This document shows, one piece after another, positions 37,577-47,013 of a stretch of DNA of 54,424 nucleotides. The translations under genes and the position numbers were made by a program. The first letter of the stretch is position 1. Every line of letters begins with the position of its first letter. The DNA comes from a bacterium BMS3Abin06 (lineage in GTDB: Bacteria > Nitrospirota > Thermodesulfovibrionia > UBA6902). A model generated the notes under the pieces. That model was not told where the DNA came from, made no database searches, and saw only the letters and a list, made by a program, of their open reading frames with translations. Location of the stretch: contig BDSY01000100.1 in assembly GCA_002897895.1 (NCBI GenBank), positions 1 to 54,424 of the forward strand, given 5' to 3'.

Positions 37577-39937
37577 ATGAAAAATACTATTCCTAAAGAG
37601 GATATCCGGAAGATTATTCAGGCACGCCACAATGATCCCTGTGCAATTTTGGGTCTCCATTATTCTGAAAAAGATAATGCTGTTGTTATCCGGGCCTTCC
37701 TTCCGCATGCGGATCAAGTGTATGTGCTCCGGGATGGATATCCGGAGACTGAAAATCGGATGGAGAGGATACATGAAGAGGGTTTTTTTGAATTGCTCAT
37801 CGCCGGAGAGAATACGGGTTTTAAATACCGGCTTCGTGTGATTGATAAGCAAGGGGCTGCCGTGACCTTTCATGATCCTTATGCCTTCCCTTCCCCTCTC
37901 ATGTCCGGGTTCGACCGCTATCTGTTTGCTGAGGGGAATCACTACCGTATCTTTGAAAAGCTCGGCGCTCACCCTGTAGTGAAAGACGGCGTTCACGGAG
38001 TGAATTTTGCTGTCTGGGCACCGAATGCCCGGCGTGTGAGCGTGGTGGGCGCCTTTAACGGCTGGGACGGGCGGTATCATCAGATGGGACCTGTTGCCGG
38101 GTCAGGCATCCGGGAAATCTTTATCCCCGGTCTTGCTGAGGGGGAGATGTATAAATACGAGATCATGGCCGGAAACGGAGATGTCTTTCTGAAATCGGAC
38201 CCATATGCATTTTATACAGAGGCCCCGCCTCATACGGCAAGTATAATTTACAAGCCTGACGGTAAACATCAATGGCATGACGATAAATGGATGGAGAGGA
38301 GGGCGCGCATCGATGCCCGGGAGCTCCCGCTCTCCATCTATGAAGTTCACGCCGGCTCATGGATGAGGACCCCGGACAATAAATTTCTCTCTTACAGGCA
38401 ATTAGCTGCAAAACTCATACCCTATGTGAAGGATATGGGTTTTACGCATATTGAGTTCATGCCTTTGGCAGAGCATCCATATGATCCTTCCTGGGGATAC
38501 CAGGTTTCAAATTTCTATGCCCCTACTTCGAGATTCGGTAAACCCGAAGACCTCATGAAATTTATTGATATCTGCCATCAAAACGGCATCGGGGTAATCC
38601 TCGACTGGGTGCCGGCACATTTCCCGAAAGACGCCCATGCCCTGGCATGGTTTGACGGTACCTGCCTGTATGAACACGCAGACCCCCGAAAAGGAGAGCA
38701 GAGAGACTGGGGGACATTGATATTCAACTCCGGCAGAAACGAGGTGGAAAATTTTCTTGTTGCCAATGCCCTGTTCTGGCTTGAGACATACCATTTTGAC
38801 GGACTGAGGGTTGATGCAGTGGCCTCCATGCTCTACCTGGATTACTCAAGAAAAGATGGGGAATGGATACCTAACAAGTACGGCGGCAATGAAAACCTGG
38901 AGGCCATAGAGTTCCTGAAACAGACAAACTCTCTGGTGTATGAAAAATTTCCAGGGGTGATGATGATCGCCGAGGAGTCCACGGCCTGGCCTGCCGTGAC
39001 AAAAAAAGCCGCCCGCGGCGGTCTTGGATTCGGCTTTAAATGGAATATGGGATGGATGCATGATGTGCTGCTTTACATGGGGAAGGACCCTGTCCACCGC
39101 AGGTATCACCACAACAATCTTACCTTCGGACTCCTCTATGCCTTTAACGAGAATTTCATACTCCCGCTGTCGCACGACGAAGTTGTACACTCAAAAGGTT
39201 CTCTCATAAATAAAATGCCCGGCGATGAATGGCAGAAGTTTGCAAACCTGCGTCTCTTATATGCCTTTATGTATGCCCACCCCGGCAAAAAGCTCCTCTT
39301 CATGGGTGGAGAGTTCGGCCAGTGGGGCGAGTGGGATCATGCAAAGGGCCTTGACTGGGATCTTTTAGACAGGCCATCACACAAGCGCCTGAAGCGCTAT
39401 GTCAGTGACCTGAACAGGCTCTACTGTTCTGAAAGGGCCTTTTATGAAGTTGATTTCAAAAGCGCCGGCTTTGAGTGGATAGTTGCAGACAGCTCTGATG
39501 AAAACGTGATTGCATTTATGAGAAAGGCGAAGGACCCGAGAAACTGCCTCTTCTTTGTCATGAACTTTTCACCTGTGCCGTATGAAAATTACCGTATAGG
39601 GGTGCCTTTCCCGGGTTTTTATACAGAACTGTTAAACAGCGATGCAACAAAATACCGGGGAAGCGGCAAGGTGCTTCCGTACGGAGGCGGGATGGCGGAC
39701 GAGGTACCCTGGCATGGGCGTGACTTCTCTTTATCTTTATTGTTGCCCCCCCTTGGGGCTGTGGTGTTAAAGCCCCTTCCACCCGAAGGAGGGGGCTTTG
39801 AGGTAAGGCCGGTTAGTGAAGAGGTAGAGGAGAGACAGAAAAGAGAGAAAAAGAGAGCCGGGAAAAAAGAGCGCAGGAGAAACAGGCATCATTCATTACG
39901 CAGGAATAAAAAGAGGGTGAAGCACAGGGAAAAATAG
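37577..39937 (+). CDS. glgB: 1,4-alpha-glucan branching enzyme
   Basis: Forms alpha-1,6 branches in glycogen. From the ATG at 37577 (MKNTIPKEDIRKII) it has 786 residues. An upstream ATG at 37457 would add 40 residues partly encoded by a repeat and is unlikely. It has an N1 domain, a CBM48 domain (NFAVWAPNARRVSVVGAFNGWD) and a GH13 barrel. The barrel has nucleophile Asp413 in RVDAVASMLY, acid Glu466 in IAEEST and Asp534 in LSHDEVVHSKG, matching E. coli with a constant offset. After the normal end (AVVLKP) about 52 extra residues, very rich in Lys/Arg, follow a short hairpin repeat in the DNA. Confidence 0.95.
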   Translation: MKNTIPKEDIRKIIQARHNDPCAILGLHYSEKDNAVVIRAFLPHADQVYVLRDGYPETENRMERIHEEGFFELLIAGENTGFKYRLRVIDKQGAAVTFHDPYAFPSPLMSGFDRYLFAEGNHYRIFEKLGAHPVVKDGVHGVNFAVWAPNARRVSVVGAFNGWDGRYHQMGPVAGSGIREIFIPGLAEGEMYKYEIMAGNGDVFLKSDPYAFYTEAPPHTASIIYKPDGKHQWHDDKWMERRARIDARELPLSIYEVHAGSWMRTPDNKFLSYRQLAAKLIPYVKDMGFTHIEFMPLAEHPYDPSWGYQVSNFYAPTSRFGKPEDLMKFIDICHQNGIGVILDWVPAHFPKDAHALAWFDGTCLYEHADPRKGEQRDWGTLIFNSGRNEVENFLVANALFWLETYHFDGLRVDAVASMLYLDYSRKDGEWIPNKYGGNENLEAIEFLKQTNSLVYEKFPGVMMIAEESTAWPAVTKKAARGGLGFGFKWNMGWMHDVLLYMGKDPVHRRYHHNNLTFGLLYAFNENFILPLSHDEVVHSKGSLINKMPGDEWQKFANLRLLYAFMYAHPGKKLLFMGGEFGQWGEWDHAKGLDWDLLDRPSHKRLKRYVSDLNRLYCSERAFYEVDFKSAGFEWIVADSSDENVIAFMRKAKDPRNCLFFVMNFSPVPYENYRIGVPFPGFYTELLNSDATKYRGSGKVLPYGGGMADEVPWHGRDFSLSLLLPPLGAVVLKPLPPEGGGFEVRPVSEEVEERQKREKKRAGKKERRRNRHHSLRRNKKRVKHREK

Positions 39938-39957
39938 AGAATACAGGAGCCGGAATT

Positions 39958-40085
39958 CAGGAGTCAGGAGCCGGAAGTGATTTGGAATATGCCTCTAATA
40001 ATTCTGATTGATGCGCTTTTTGACAGACTATCAAACCCTGGAACTCTTTAGTTTTTTCTCTTTTCATCCTGGATTCTGACTCCTG
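39958..40085. repeat. CAGGAGTCAG inverted repeats between glgB and the GH13 gene
   Basis: CAGGAGTCAG (39958-39967) is inverted as CTGACTCCTG (40076-40085), within longer imperfect GGAGTCAGGAG-type simple repeats on both sides. No gene lies in 39938-40153. The arms might form a weak hairpin at the end of the glgB transcript. Confidence 0.5.
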
Positions 40086-40153
40086 ACTTCTCACTGGGTA
40101 TCCTGGATTCCCGGTGAACTATTATAACTTTTAAAAAGATAAGGAAAAAAGTT

Positions 40154-41461
40154 ATGAGACAACCTGAGAAGATGATAGTATATAATCTGTTCCCGTTACT
40201 TGCCGGAAAGTTTACTGAATGGGAAGGGCATTTAAAGAGGGCATCTGAAATGGGCTTTAACTGGATTTTTGTTAATCCGGTTCAACTGCCGGGTCTTTCA
40301 GGCAGCCTCTACTCGATAAAGGATTATTTCAGCTTTAACCCACTTCTGATAGACACTGCAAGTGAAAAAACTCCGGAGGAACAGATAAGGGATACGATAA
40401 GGACAGCAGAGGGGCTTGGTCAGAGGATGATGATCGATCTGGTGATTAACCACTGCGCTGTGGATTCCGGACTGATCCGGGAACACCCTGAGTGGTTTCA
40501 ATGGGAGAAAAAGGGGAAAGTTGCCAATCCCTTCTGTGATGAAAACGGAAAAAAGGTAGTGTGGGGGGACCTGGCAAAGTTCGACCACAGGCATACACGG
40601 GACAAGGAAGGGCTTTTCCGGTTTTTCTTCAAGGTGGTAAAATTTTTAATTGATCTGGGTTTTAAGGGATTTCGCTGTGATGCAGCCTATCAGATTCCGA
40701 AAGGCTTCTGGAAAAGACTCATTACTGAGACAAAGGCAGCATATCCGGATGTGCTCTTTTTTGCTGAAACACTTGGATGCACGGCTGACCAGACCAGGAA
40801 GACTGCCGGCGCTGGTTTTGATTACATATTCAACAGCTCCAAGTGGTGGGATTTGAGCAGCCCCTGGTTAATTGAACAATATGCCCTCACACGTGAGATA
40901 GCTCCTTCCATAAGTTTCCCGGAAAGCCATGATACTGTACGGCTTTGCGAGGAATTCAACGGCAATATAGCCGGGCTCAGGCAGCGTTATCTGTTTTCTG
41001 CGCTTTTTTCCGCAGGCGTGATGATGCCTGCAGGATTTGAGTTCGGTTTTCGCAAAAAGCCGCATGTAGTAAAAACCAGGCCGGAGGATTGGGAGGAAAC
41101 AGATATTGATCTGACCTCTTTCATAAAGAGTGTCAATAAGATCAAGGAGAGTTATACCATTTTCCAGGAAGAGGCCCCCACGGAGATTTTACCCGCCGGC
41201 AATCCCGATATTCTGATTATGTGGAAGGCATCCGTTCACACACAGGAGGAGGCCCTGCTTATTCTCAATAAAGACATCAATAACAAACAGCGGTTTTATG
41301 CGGATAGTCTGCGTAAATTAGCTCAGGCAGGGGCTCCCTTAAATGATGTGTCCCCGGAATATCGTCTTGACCATATCCCTGAACCGTTCTCATACGATCT
41401 CCGCCCCGGACAGGGTATCGTGCTGGTAACCGCAAGAGACACTGTTGTGAATGACTTTTAA
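40154..41461 (+). CDS. GH13 alpha-amylase-family enzyme
   Basis: 435 residues, cytoplasmic (no signal peptide). The GH13 barrel begins at residue 7, with IDLVINH (94-100), nucleophile Asp176 in GFRCDAAY, acid/base Glu205 in FFAETLG and Asp260 in PESHDTVR, so the catalytic triad is complete. It is short for a maltosyltransferase (GlgE) or full amylase and has little C-terminal domain. Location after glgB suggests glycogen or maltodextrin metabolism. Whether it hydrolyses or transfers cannot be decided. A GGA-containing site lies 9 bases before the ATG. Confidence 0.85.
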   Translation: MRQPEKMIVYNLFPLLAGKFTEWEGHLKRASEMGFNWIFVNPVQLPGLSGSLYSIKDYFSFNPLLIDTASEKTPEEQIRDTIRTAEGLGQRMMIDLVINHCAVDSGLIREHPEWFQWEKKGKVANPFCDENGKKVVWGDLAKFDHRHTRDKEGLFRFFFKVVKFLIDLGFKGFRCDAAYQIPKGFWKRLITETKAAYPDVLFFAETLGCTADQTRKTAGAGFDYIFNSSKWWDLSSPWLIEQYALTREIAPSISFPESHDTVRLCEEFNGNIAGLRQRYLFSALFSAGVMMPAGFEFGFRKKPHVVKTRPEDWEETDIDLTSFIKSVNKIKESYTIFQEEAPTEILPAGNPDILIMWKASVHTQEEALLILNKDINNKQRFYADSLRKLAQAGAPLNDVSPEYRLDHIPEPFSYDLRPGQGIVLVTARDTVVNDF

Positions 41462-41502
41462 GATCAATAGAACAGGTTCACAAAATCTCACTTAATTAAA
41501 CA

Positions 41503-43371
41503 ATGATCCAGGTCAGCAATTTAGATAAATCGTACGGTCAACAGGTTATCTTCGACAAGGCCGGTTTTACGGTCAATCCCGGTGAACGCGTGGGGCTTGT
41601 CGGAAGAAACGGTCACGGCAAGACCACACTTTTCAGGATGATACTCGGCCAGGAGCAGCCTGACTCAGGGATTATCAGTATTCCTGATGACTACAGGAGA
41701 GGCCATCTTTCACAGCACATCCGGTTTACGGAAGCTACGGTACTGAAAGAGGCATGCCTGAGCCTTCCTGCCGGAGAGGGCGGCAAGGATGAGACTTACA
41801 AGGCAGAAACCATACTCATGGGCCTCGGGTTTTCCACAGACGATTTCAGCCTCGCTCCCATGGACCTGTCCGGTGGATATCAGGTGCGGCTGAACCTTGC
41901 AAAGGTACTGGTTTCGGACCCGGACATTCTTCTCCTTGATGAGCCTACAAACTATCTTGATATTGTTTCCCTGCGCTGGCTCGCTCAATTCCTGCGAAGC
42001 TGGCAAAAGGAACTCATCATTATCACGCATGACCGCAGCTTCATGGACAGTGTCACCACGCATACCATGGCCATACACCGGTTTAAGATACGCAAGGTTG
42101 CAGGCCCTACGGAAAAGGTATATCAGCAGTTGCTACTGGAAGAAGAGATATATGAAAAGACGCGGATGAACAACGATAAAAAGCGGAAGGAGACCGAGCA
42201 GTTCATAAACCGCTTCAGGGCAAAGGCAACAAAGGCCAGGGCTGTCCAGTCAAGGATAAAGGCCCTGCAGAAAAAGGAGCGGCTCGAAAAACTGTCTGAA
42301 ATAAAGAATCTTGAATTCAGATTTAATCCAGCGCCTTTTACGGGCAGACAGCTCATGGAAGTAAAAAACCTCTCTTTTGGATTTGACCATGATGGGCCCC
42401 GCTTGATTAACGGGTTAAGCTTTTATGTAGGGAAAACCGACCGCATTGCCATTATAGGAAAAAACGGCAAAGGCAAGACAACACTTCTCAATCTGATAGC
42501 CGGGGAGCTGTCTCCTCTGCACGGGACTGTCCGCTGTCACCGGCATATGAAACCTGCATATTTCGGCCAGACAAATATAGTCCGGCTTAACCTGCATAAA
42601 ACCGTGGAAGAAGAGATTATGGATGCAGACCCGGAACATCACAGGGGCGCGGCCCGCAATATATGCGGCGCCATGATGTTCCCCGGGGATCATGCATTAA
42701 AAAAGATCAGCGTTCTTTCCGGTGGTGAAAAGAGCCGGGTTCTGCTGGGCAAACTGCTCGTCAGCCCTGCCAATATGCTGCTGTTAGATGAGCCGACTAA
42801 CCACCTTGATATGGAATCGACTGAATCGCTTCTTGAGGCTATTGACGACTTCGGGGGTGCTGTAATCATCGTTACACACAGTGAAATGATACTCCATGCA
42901 TTAGCAACACGGCTTATTGTTTTTGATGATGGAAAGGTGACACTTTTTGAAGGGACGTACCAGGATTTTCTGGACCGTGTCGGATGGAAAAATGAGAATG
43001 AGGCCGCGCAGTCCAATGCCCGGGTGGCCGGTACTGCAAACCGGGCTCCCAATAAAAAACTCCTCCGGCGAATCCGGGCGGAATTAATTAACGAAAAATC
43101 AAGAACCCTGGGAGCGCTGCAAAAGAGAATCGATAAGGTCGAAGAAGAAATTATAAGCCTGGAAGAAAAGACCGGACAGGATAACAGGGATATTCTTGAG
43201 GCCTCCCTTAAGGGTGATGGGGAAACAATCAAAAGGATCTCAAAGGCCATTCATGACTCAAAGACAAAGATTGAATCACTCTTCTCTGAACTGGAACTCT
43301 TGCATGTCGGGCTTGAGAGCAAGACAAAGGCATTTGAAGAAAAGTTCAAAGCCATAGATAATTCAGTATAG
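41503..43371 (+). CDS. ABC-F family ATPase
   Basis: 622 residues with two ATP-binding cassettes and no membrane domain. Walker A sites are GRNGHGKT (34-41) and GKNGKGKT (319-326), signatures LSGGYQ and LSGGEKSR, Walker B LLLDEPTN in both halves. The charged linker at about 205-275 (EIYEKTRMNNDKK) is the P-site tRNA interaction motif region, and a C-terminal coiled coil occupies about 545-620. ABC-F proteins act on ribosomes as translation factors; Uup/YheS-like is the nearest group by layout. No clear ribosome binding site. It converges on the Nudix gene with 19 bases between. Confidence 0.93.
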   Translation: MIQVSNLDKSYGQQVIFDKAGFTVNPGERVGLVGRNGHGKTTLFRMILGQEQPDSGIISIPDDYRRGHLSQHIRFTEATVLKEACLSLPAGEGGKDETYKAETILMGLGFSTDDFSLAPMDLSGGYQVRLNLAKVLVSDPDILLLDEPTNYLDIVSLRWLAQFLRSWQKELIIITHDRSFMDSVTTHTMAIHRFKIRKVAGPTEKVYQQLLLEEEIYEKTRMNNDKKRKETEQFINRFRAKATKARAVQSRIKALQKKERLEKLSEIKNLEFRFNPAPFTGRQLMEVKNLSFGFDHDGPRLINGLSFYVGKTDRIAIIGKNGKGKTTLLNLIAGELSPLHGTVRCHRHMKPAYFGQTNIVRLNLHKTVEEEIMDADPEHHRGAARNICGAMMFPGDHALKKISVLSGGEKSRVLLGKLLVSPANMLLLDEPTNHLDMESTESLLEAIDDFGGAVIIVTHSEMILHALATRLIVFDDGKVTLFEGTYQDFLDRVGWKNENEAAQSNARVAGTANRAPNKKLLRRIRAELINEKSRTLGALQKRIDKVEEEIISLEEKTGQDNRDILEASLKGDGETIKRISKAIHDSKTKIESLFSELELLHVGLESKTKAFEEKFKAIDNSV

Positions 43372-43390
43372 ATAAGTAATTTAATACAGA

Positions 43391-43843
43391 TCAGGATTCC
43401 GGGTTCAGCTTTTTCTCTATCATTGCCTTTGCCTTTTGCATAATTTCTCTCTCACTTTTGTAAGACAATTTCTTTATTGCTTCGTCTATCGTAAACCACT
43501 TTGCCTCGTCAACTTCATCGTCGTGGTCATCGGTCTTTCCATCAATATACTTCAGTAGATAAAAGTGGACAGTCTTATGTATCCTGACCATCTCTTCTTT
43601 TAAAAAAAACCAGTAAGAAATCCAGCCTATCTTATCAAGTATTTCTCCTGCAAGACCTGTCTCCTCCCTGACTTCCCTCAAAGCAGCAGCCGGGGGGTCT
43701 TCGCCCTTTTCTATTATCCCCTTCGGAATACACCATGATCTCCCCCTTACTGCCACCAGTACAACTTCAATATTATTCTCTGAAATGCGAAATATGACGC
43801 CGCCTGAGGATATACGTTTTTTTATGGTAGGAGGCCTTGTCAT
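43391..43843 (-). CDS. Nudix hydrolase
   Basis: 150 residues with a complete Nudix box at 42-64: Gly42, Glu48, REVREETGL from 56. The preceding SSGGVIFRI and WCIPKG are typical of the diadenosine polyphosphate/ MutT-like group, which hydrolyses nucleoside diphosphates linked to other moieties. Substrate unknown. It is the last gene of the uppS-cdsA-dxr-rseP run, 40 bases after rseP. Confidence 0.9.
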   Translation of the reverse strand: MTRPPTIKKRISSGGVIFRISENNIEVVLVAVRGRSWCIPKGIIEKGEDPPAAALREVREETGLAGEILDKIGWISYWFFLKEEMVRIHKTVHFYLLKYIDGKTDDHDDEVDEAKWFTIDEAIKKLSYKSEREIMQKAKAMIEKKLNPES

Positions 43844-43883
43844 CTGATTATTCAGAGTATATAAGAGGTTGAGTGTGCTTTAA

Positions 43884-44990
43884 TCAGGGATTCAGGGTTT
43901 TCTGAAACCACGGAACAATAATCCTTATTGTGTCGTTATAAAAAACAAAGGTTATCAGGAGCAGTAACAATGCCATGCCTGCTTTGTTCGCTATAAGCAG
44001 TACCTTTTCACTAAGGGGCCTGCCTCTCAATGCTTCTATTGAAAGAAACATTACATGCCCTCCGTCAAGAACCGGCACAGGCAGCAGATTAAGAATGGCA
44101 AGGTTAATGCTGATTATGGCGATAAAATTAAAATATGTAAATACCCCTACTTCCGCAGCCTTTGCCGCTGCATCTACAATCAGTATCGGCCCTCCGATCT
44201 GCTTTGCGGATACCCCGCCGGTGAAGAGCTTGACCACAACCTCGATTGTAAGGACACACCACCTGTAAACCGCCTCAACTCCTTTTACAGGGGCATCTAA
44301 TATACTGCTGCTCTCTATTATTGTGGCGTTTAATTTCTTTGATATTCCGATTCTTCCGACAACAACCTCGCTGCCTGTTTCATCTTTAACCTTCACGGGC
44401 TCAGGAGTTATATTGATATCTATTAAAGTATCATCTCTTTTAACCGTCACTTTCAATTCTTTTCCGGGATTTTTTGAAAAAATACCGGCCATCTCATTCC
44501 AGTCCCCGACAGATGATCCGTTAATTGCGACAATAATATCATTCCTTTTCAGTCCTGCGGCCATGGCAGGAGAGTCTTCCATTACGTTTTCAACAGCAGT
44601 TGTTATGCTGTCCAGATCGGGAATTGCAATGGGAAGTTTTAAACCCAGAAAGAGGGTGAATATCAGGAATGCCAGCACAAGATTAAAAACAGGGCCGGCA
44701 ATGACAATGGCAAGCCTTTTCCAGACAGGCTGGTAATTAAAAGCCCTTGCTTTATCCTCTTCATTAATTTCTTCCCCTAATTCTTCTCCAAGAGGCTTGA
44801 CATAACCGCCAAGAGGTATGGCTGAGAGCAGGTATTCGGTGTCACCGATCTTTTTGCCGATTATTCTGGGCCCGAAACCAAGTGAAAACTTCAATACCTT
44901 TACGCCAACGAGCTTTGACACGATAAAGTGCCCGAGCTCATGGAAGAAAATCAACAAACCAAAAAGGACTACAGCCCATACAATCGTCAT
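43884..44990 (-). CDS. rseP: RIP metalloprotease RseP (site-2 protease)
   Basis: Inner-membrane zinc protease that cleaves anti-sigma factors and signal peptide remnants within the membrane. 368 residues: zinc motif HELGH at 17-21 in the first helix, one PDZ domain at about 120-210 rather than the two of E. coli RseP, and the second active-site motif NLLPVPVLDGG with Asp309 as third ligand. It belongs to the conserved uppS-cdsA-dxr-rseP operon, with 30 bases after dxr. Confidence 0.95.
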   Translation of the reverse strand: MTIVWAVVLFGLLIFFHELGHFIVSKLVGVKVLKFSLGFGPRIIGKKIGDTEYLLSAIPLGGYVKPLGEELGEEINEEDKARAFNYQPVWKRLAIVIAGPVFNLVLAFLIFTLFLGLKLPIAIPDLDSITTAVENVMEDSPAMAAGLKRNDIIVAINGSSVGDWNEMAGIFSKNPGKELKVTVKRDDTLIDINITPEPVKVKDETGSEVVVGRIGISKKLNATIIESSSILDAPVKGVEAVYRWCVLTIEVVVKLFTGGVSAKQIGGPILIVDAAAKAAEVGVFTYFNFIAIISINLAILNLLPVPVLDGGHVMFLSIEALRGRPLSEKVLLIANKAGMALLLLLITFVFYNDTIRIIVPWFQKTLNP

Positions 44991-45020
44991 ATTTTAATCC
45001 CCCGCAATATTTTTATTAAT

Positions 45021-46172
45021 TTAACCGATTTTCTCAATTATTTCTTCTGCCTTCTGCCTTGCCCACCCTGAAACACTTATCACTTCTTCGATGGAATCTC
45101 CTTTTAATACTTCATGCCCTGCCATTGTTTCAGATACTACCCGGGTAATTTCCGTAAACGGTATGCTTTCATTAAGGAATGCGTCTACGGCTGCCTCATT
45201 TGCCGCATTCAGGACACAGGGCATTGTTCCGCCTTTTTTCAGGGCTTCAAAGGTCAGTGAAAGTGACGGATATTTTCCCAGGTCGGGTTCTTCAAATGTC
45301 AGTTCCCCGACTTCCGCCAGGTTCAGCGGCGGCAATACATTCCCGAATCGTTTTGGATATGAGAGCGCATAACTGATCGGCCCCTTCATATCCGGCACAG
45401 ACATTTGCGCAATAACAGTGCCGTCAATAAAGTTGACCATCGAGTGAATTATACTCTGGGGATGAAGGATTACCCCGATTTTCTCAACCGGCACATTAAA
45501 GAGCCAGAACGCCTCTATCACCTCAAGCCCCTTATTCATCAATGTAGCAGAGTCTATCGAGATTTTCCTGCCCATATCCCAGTTCGGATGGTTCAAGGCT
45601 TCAGCCAATGTTACATTTTCCAGATCCGTGATGCTTTTTTTCAGAAACGGCCCCCCTGATGCAGTCAATACGATCTTTTCAACCTCTTCCATCTCCCTGT
45701 TGTCCAGGCACTGAAAAACAGCGCTGTGCTCACTGTCAACCGGGATGATCCTGACACCGTTGTTCGATGCCTCCGACATAACTATCTTCCCTGCCATAAC
45801 CAGGGCTTCTTTTGTTGCAAGGGCTATGTCTTTTCCTGCCTTTATGGCCGCAAAAGTCGGCATAAGACCGGCAGAGCCCACAATAGCGGATACAACCATG
45901 TCCGTACCCTCAAGAGTTGCAACCTCAATCAGCCCCTTTTCCCCTGTAAGTATCTCAACCGGCAGGTTCTTCTTTTTAATGCCTTCTGCAGCTGATTCAT
46001 CGAATATTGCCACTACGTCGGGATTGAATTTTTTTATCTGTGATTCAAGCTCCAGGACATTGTTGTTTACGGCAAGGGCGGAGACCCTGAATCTGTCCGG
46101 GTGGCCGGATATCACCTCAAGGGTATTTTGACCGATTGAGCCGGTAGAACCTAAGACCGCAAGTCTTTTCAA
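45021..46172 (-). CDS. dxr: 1-deoxy-D-xylulose 5-phosphate reductoisomerase
   Basis: Second enzyme of the MEP isoprenoid pathway, making 2-C-methyl-D-erythritol 4-phosphate with NADPH. 383 residues: the dinucleotide-binding loop LGSTGSIGQNTL at the start, metal ligands Asp146 and Glu148 in VDSEHSAVFQ, NHPNWDMGRKISIDSATLMN at 194-213 and Glu217. All are present. Its ATG lies inside the last codon of cdsA (4 base overlap). It supplies precursors for the undecaprenyl product of uppS upstream. Confidence 0.97.
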   Translation of the reverse strand: MKRLAVLGSTGSIGQNTLEVISGHPDRFRVSALAVNNNVLELESQIKKFNPDVVAIFDESAAEGIKKKNLPVEILTGEKGLIEVATLEGTDMVVSAIVGSAGLMPTFAAIKAGKDIALATKEALVMAGKIVMSEASNNGVRIIPVDSEHSAVFQCLDNREMEEVEKIVLTASGGPFLKKSITDLENVTLAEALNHPNWDMGRKISIDSATLMNKGLEVIEAFWLFNVPVEKIGVILHPQSIIHSMVNFIDGTVIAQMSVPDMKGPISYALSYPKRFGNVLPPLNLAEVGELTFEEPDLGKYPSLSLTFEALKKGGTMPCVLNAANEAAVDAFLNESIPFTEITRVVSETMAGHEVLKGDSIEEVISVSGWARQKAEEIIEKIG

Positions 46173-46993
46173 AAGTACCTCACGATCAGGTACAGAACCG
46201 GCCCGGCAACAAGGGGGCCGTCAAGTTTGTCAAGAACACCGCCGTGTCCCGGAATAAAAACGCTCGAATCTTTAACCCCCGCATCCCTTTTGAACATGGA
46301 TTCAATCAAATCGCCCAACAATGCCGATATTCCCATAACAGCGCCGATTGCCGCGGCACCGGTAACTGAAAGGCCGGGAATATTGAAAACAGCCCTGATA
46401 ATCAGAGCAGCCAGGGCGCCTCCAAGCAAACTTCCGAATGCGCCTTCCCATGTCTTGTTCGGGCTGATTGAAGGATACAGTTTGTTTCGCCCGAAATATG
46501 TGCCGATATAAAAGGCCCCGCTGTCTGCAATCCAGACCGATGTATAAAGGAGAAATATATATTCCATGCCCAGTGTCTCTGTTCTTAAAAGCCACTGAAA
46601 ACTCAAAAACCCTGAGATATAAAAAAAACCGATCCAGACAGGGCCGATTTCCGACATGCATCCTGATGGCGACTTCTTGAGAAAAAGCCTTAACAACAGC
46701 AAAAGAAAGAGGCTGATAAAAAAACATTCCGGAAAATACGCGGGATAGCTGCACGACACATAAAATAAAATCCCGCCTGTTAAGACAGCGGGGACATACA
46801 GCCTTGCAGATACCTTATACATCACATAAAATTCCCACATCGCAATCAGACTGACGAAGATAAGCAATGCCAGAAAATAAGGCTGTGGAGGCAAATAATA
46901 TATATAGGCAATAAAAACCGGCAGGAAAAGCGCCGCTACTATATGCCTTTTCACTACTGGGCTGTATTTTTTTTCGCTTTGCATTTTGTGCAT
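46169..46993 (-). CDS. cdsA: Phosphatidate cytidylyltransferase
   Basis: Makes CDP-diacylglycerol from phosphatidate and CTP, the branch point of phospholipid synthesis. 274 residues with about eight transmembrane helices. The C-terminal signature is GDLIESMFKRDAGVKDSS followed by PGHGGVLDKLDG, the conserved CdsA motif with the metal-binding Asp. The start may be M1 or M4. It overlaps dxr and lies 20 bases after uppS. Confidence 0.95.
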   Translation of the reverse strand: MHKMQSEKKYSPVVKRHIVAALFLPVFIAYIYYLPPQPYFLALLIFVSLIAMWEFYVMYKVSARLYVPAVLTGGILFYVSCSYPAYFPECFFISLFLLLLLRLFLKKSPSGCMSEIGPVWIGFFYISGFLSFQWLLRTETLGMEYIFLLYTSVWIADSGAFYIGTYFGRNKLYPSISPNKTWEGAFGSLLGGALAALIIRAVFNIPGLSVTGAAAIGAVMGISALLGDLIESMFKRDAGVKDSSVFIPGHGGVLDKLDGPLVAGPVLYLIVRYF

Positions 46994-47013
46994 ATGTATA
47001 ACAGGAGATTATA

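Noticed and set aside
37553-38080. Minus-strand frame opposite glgB
   Set aside because: Shadow of the branching enzyme gene with no family features.
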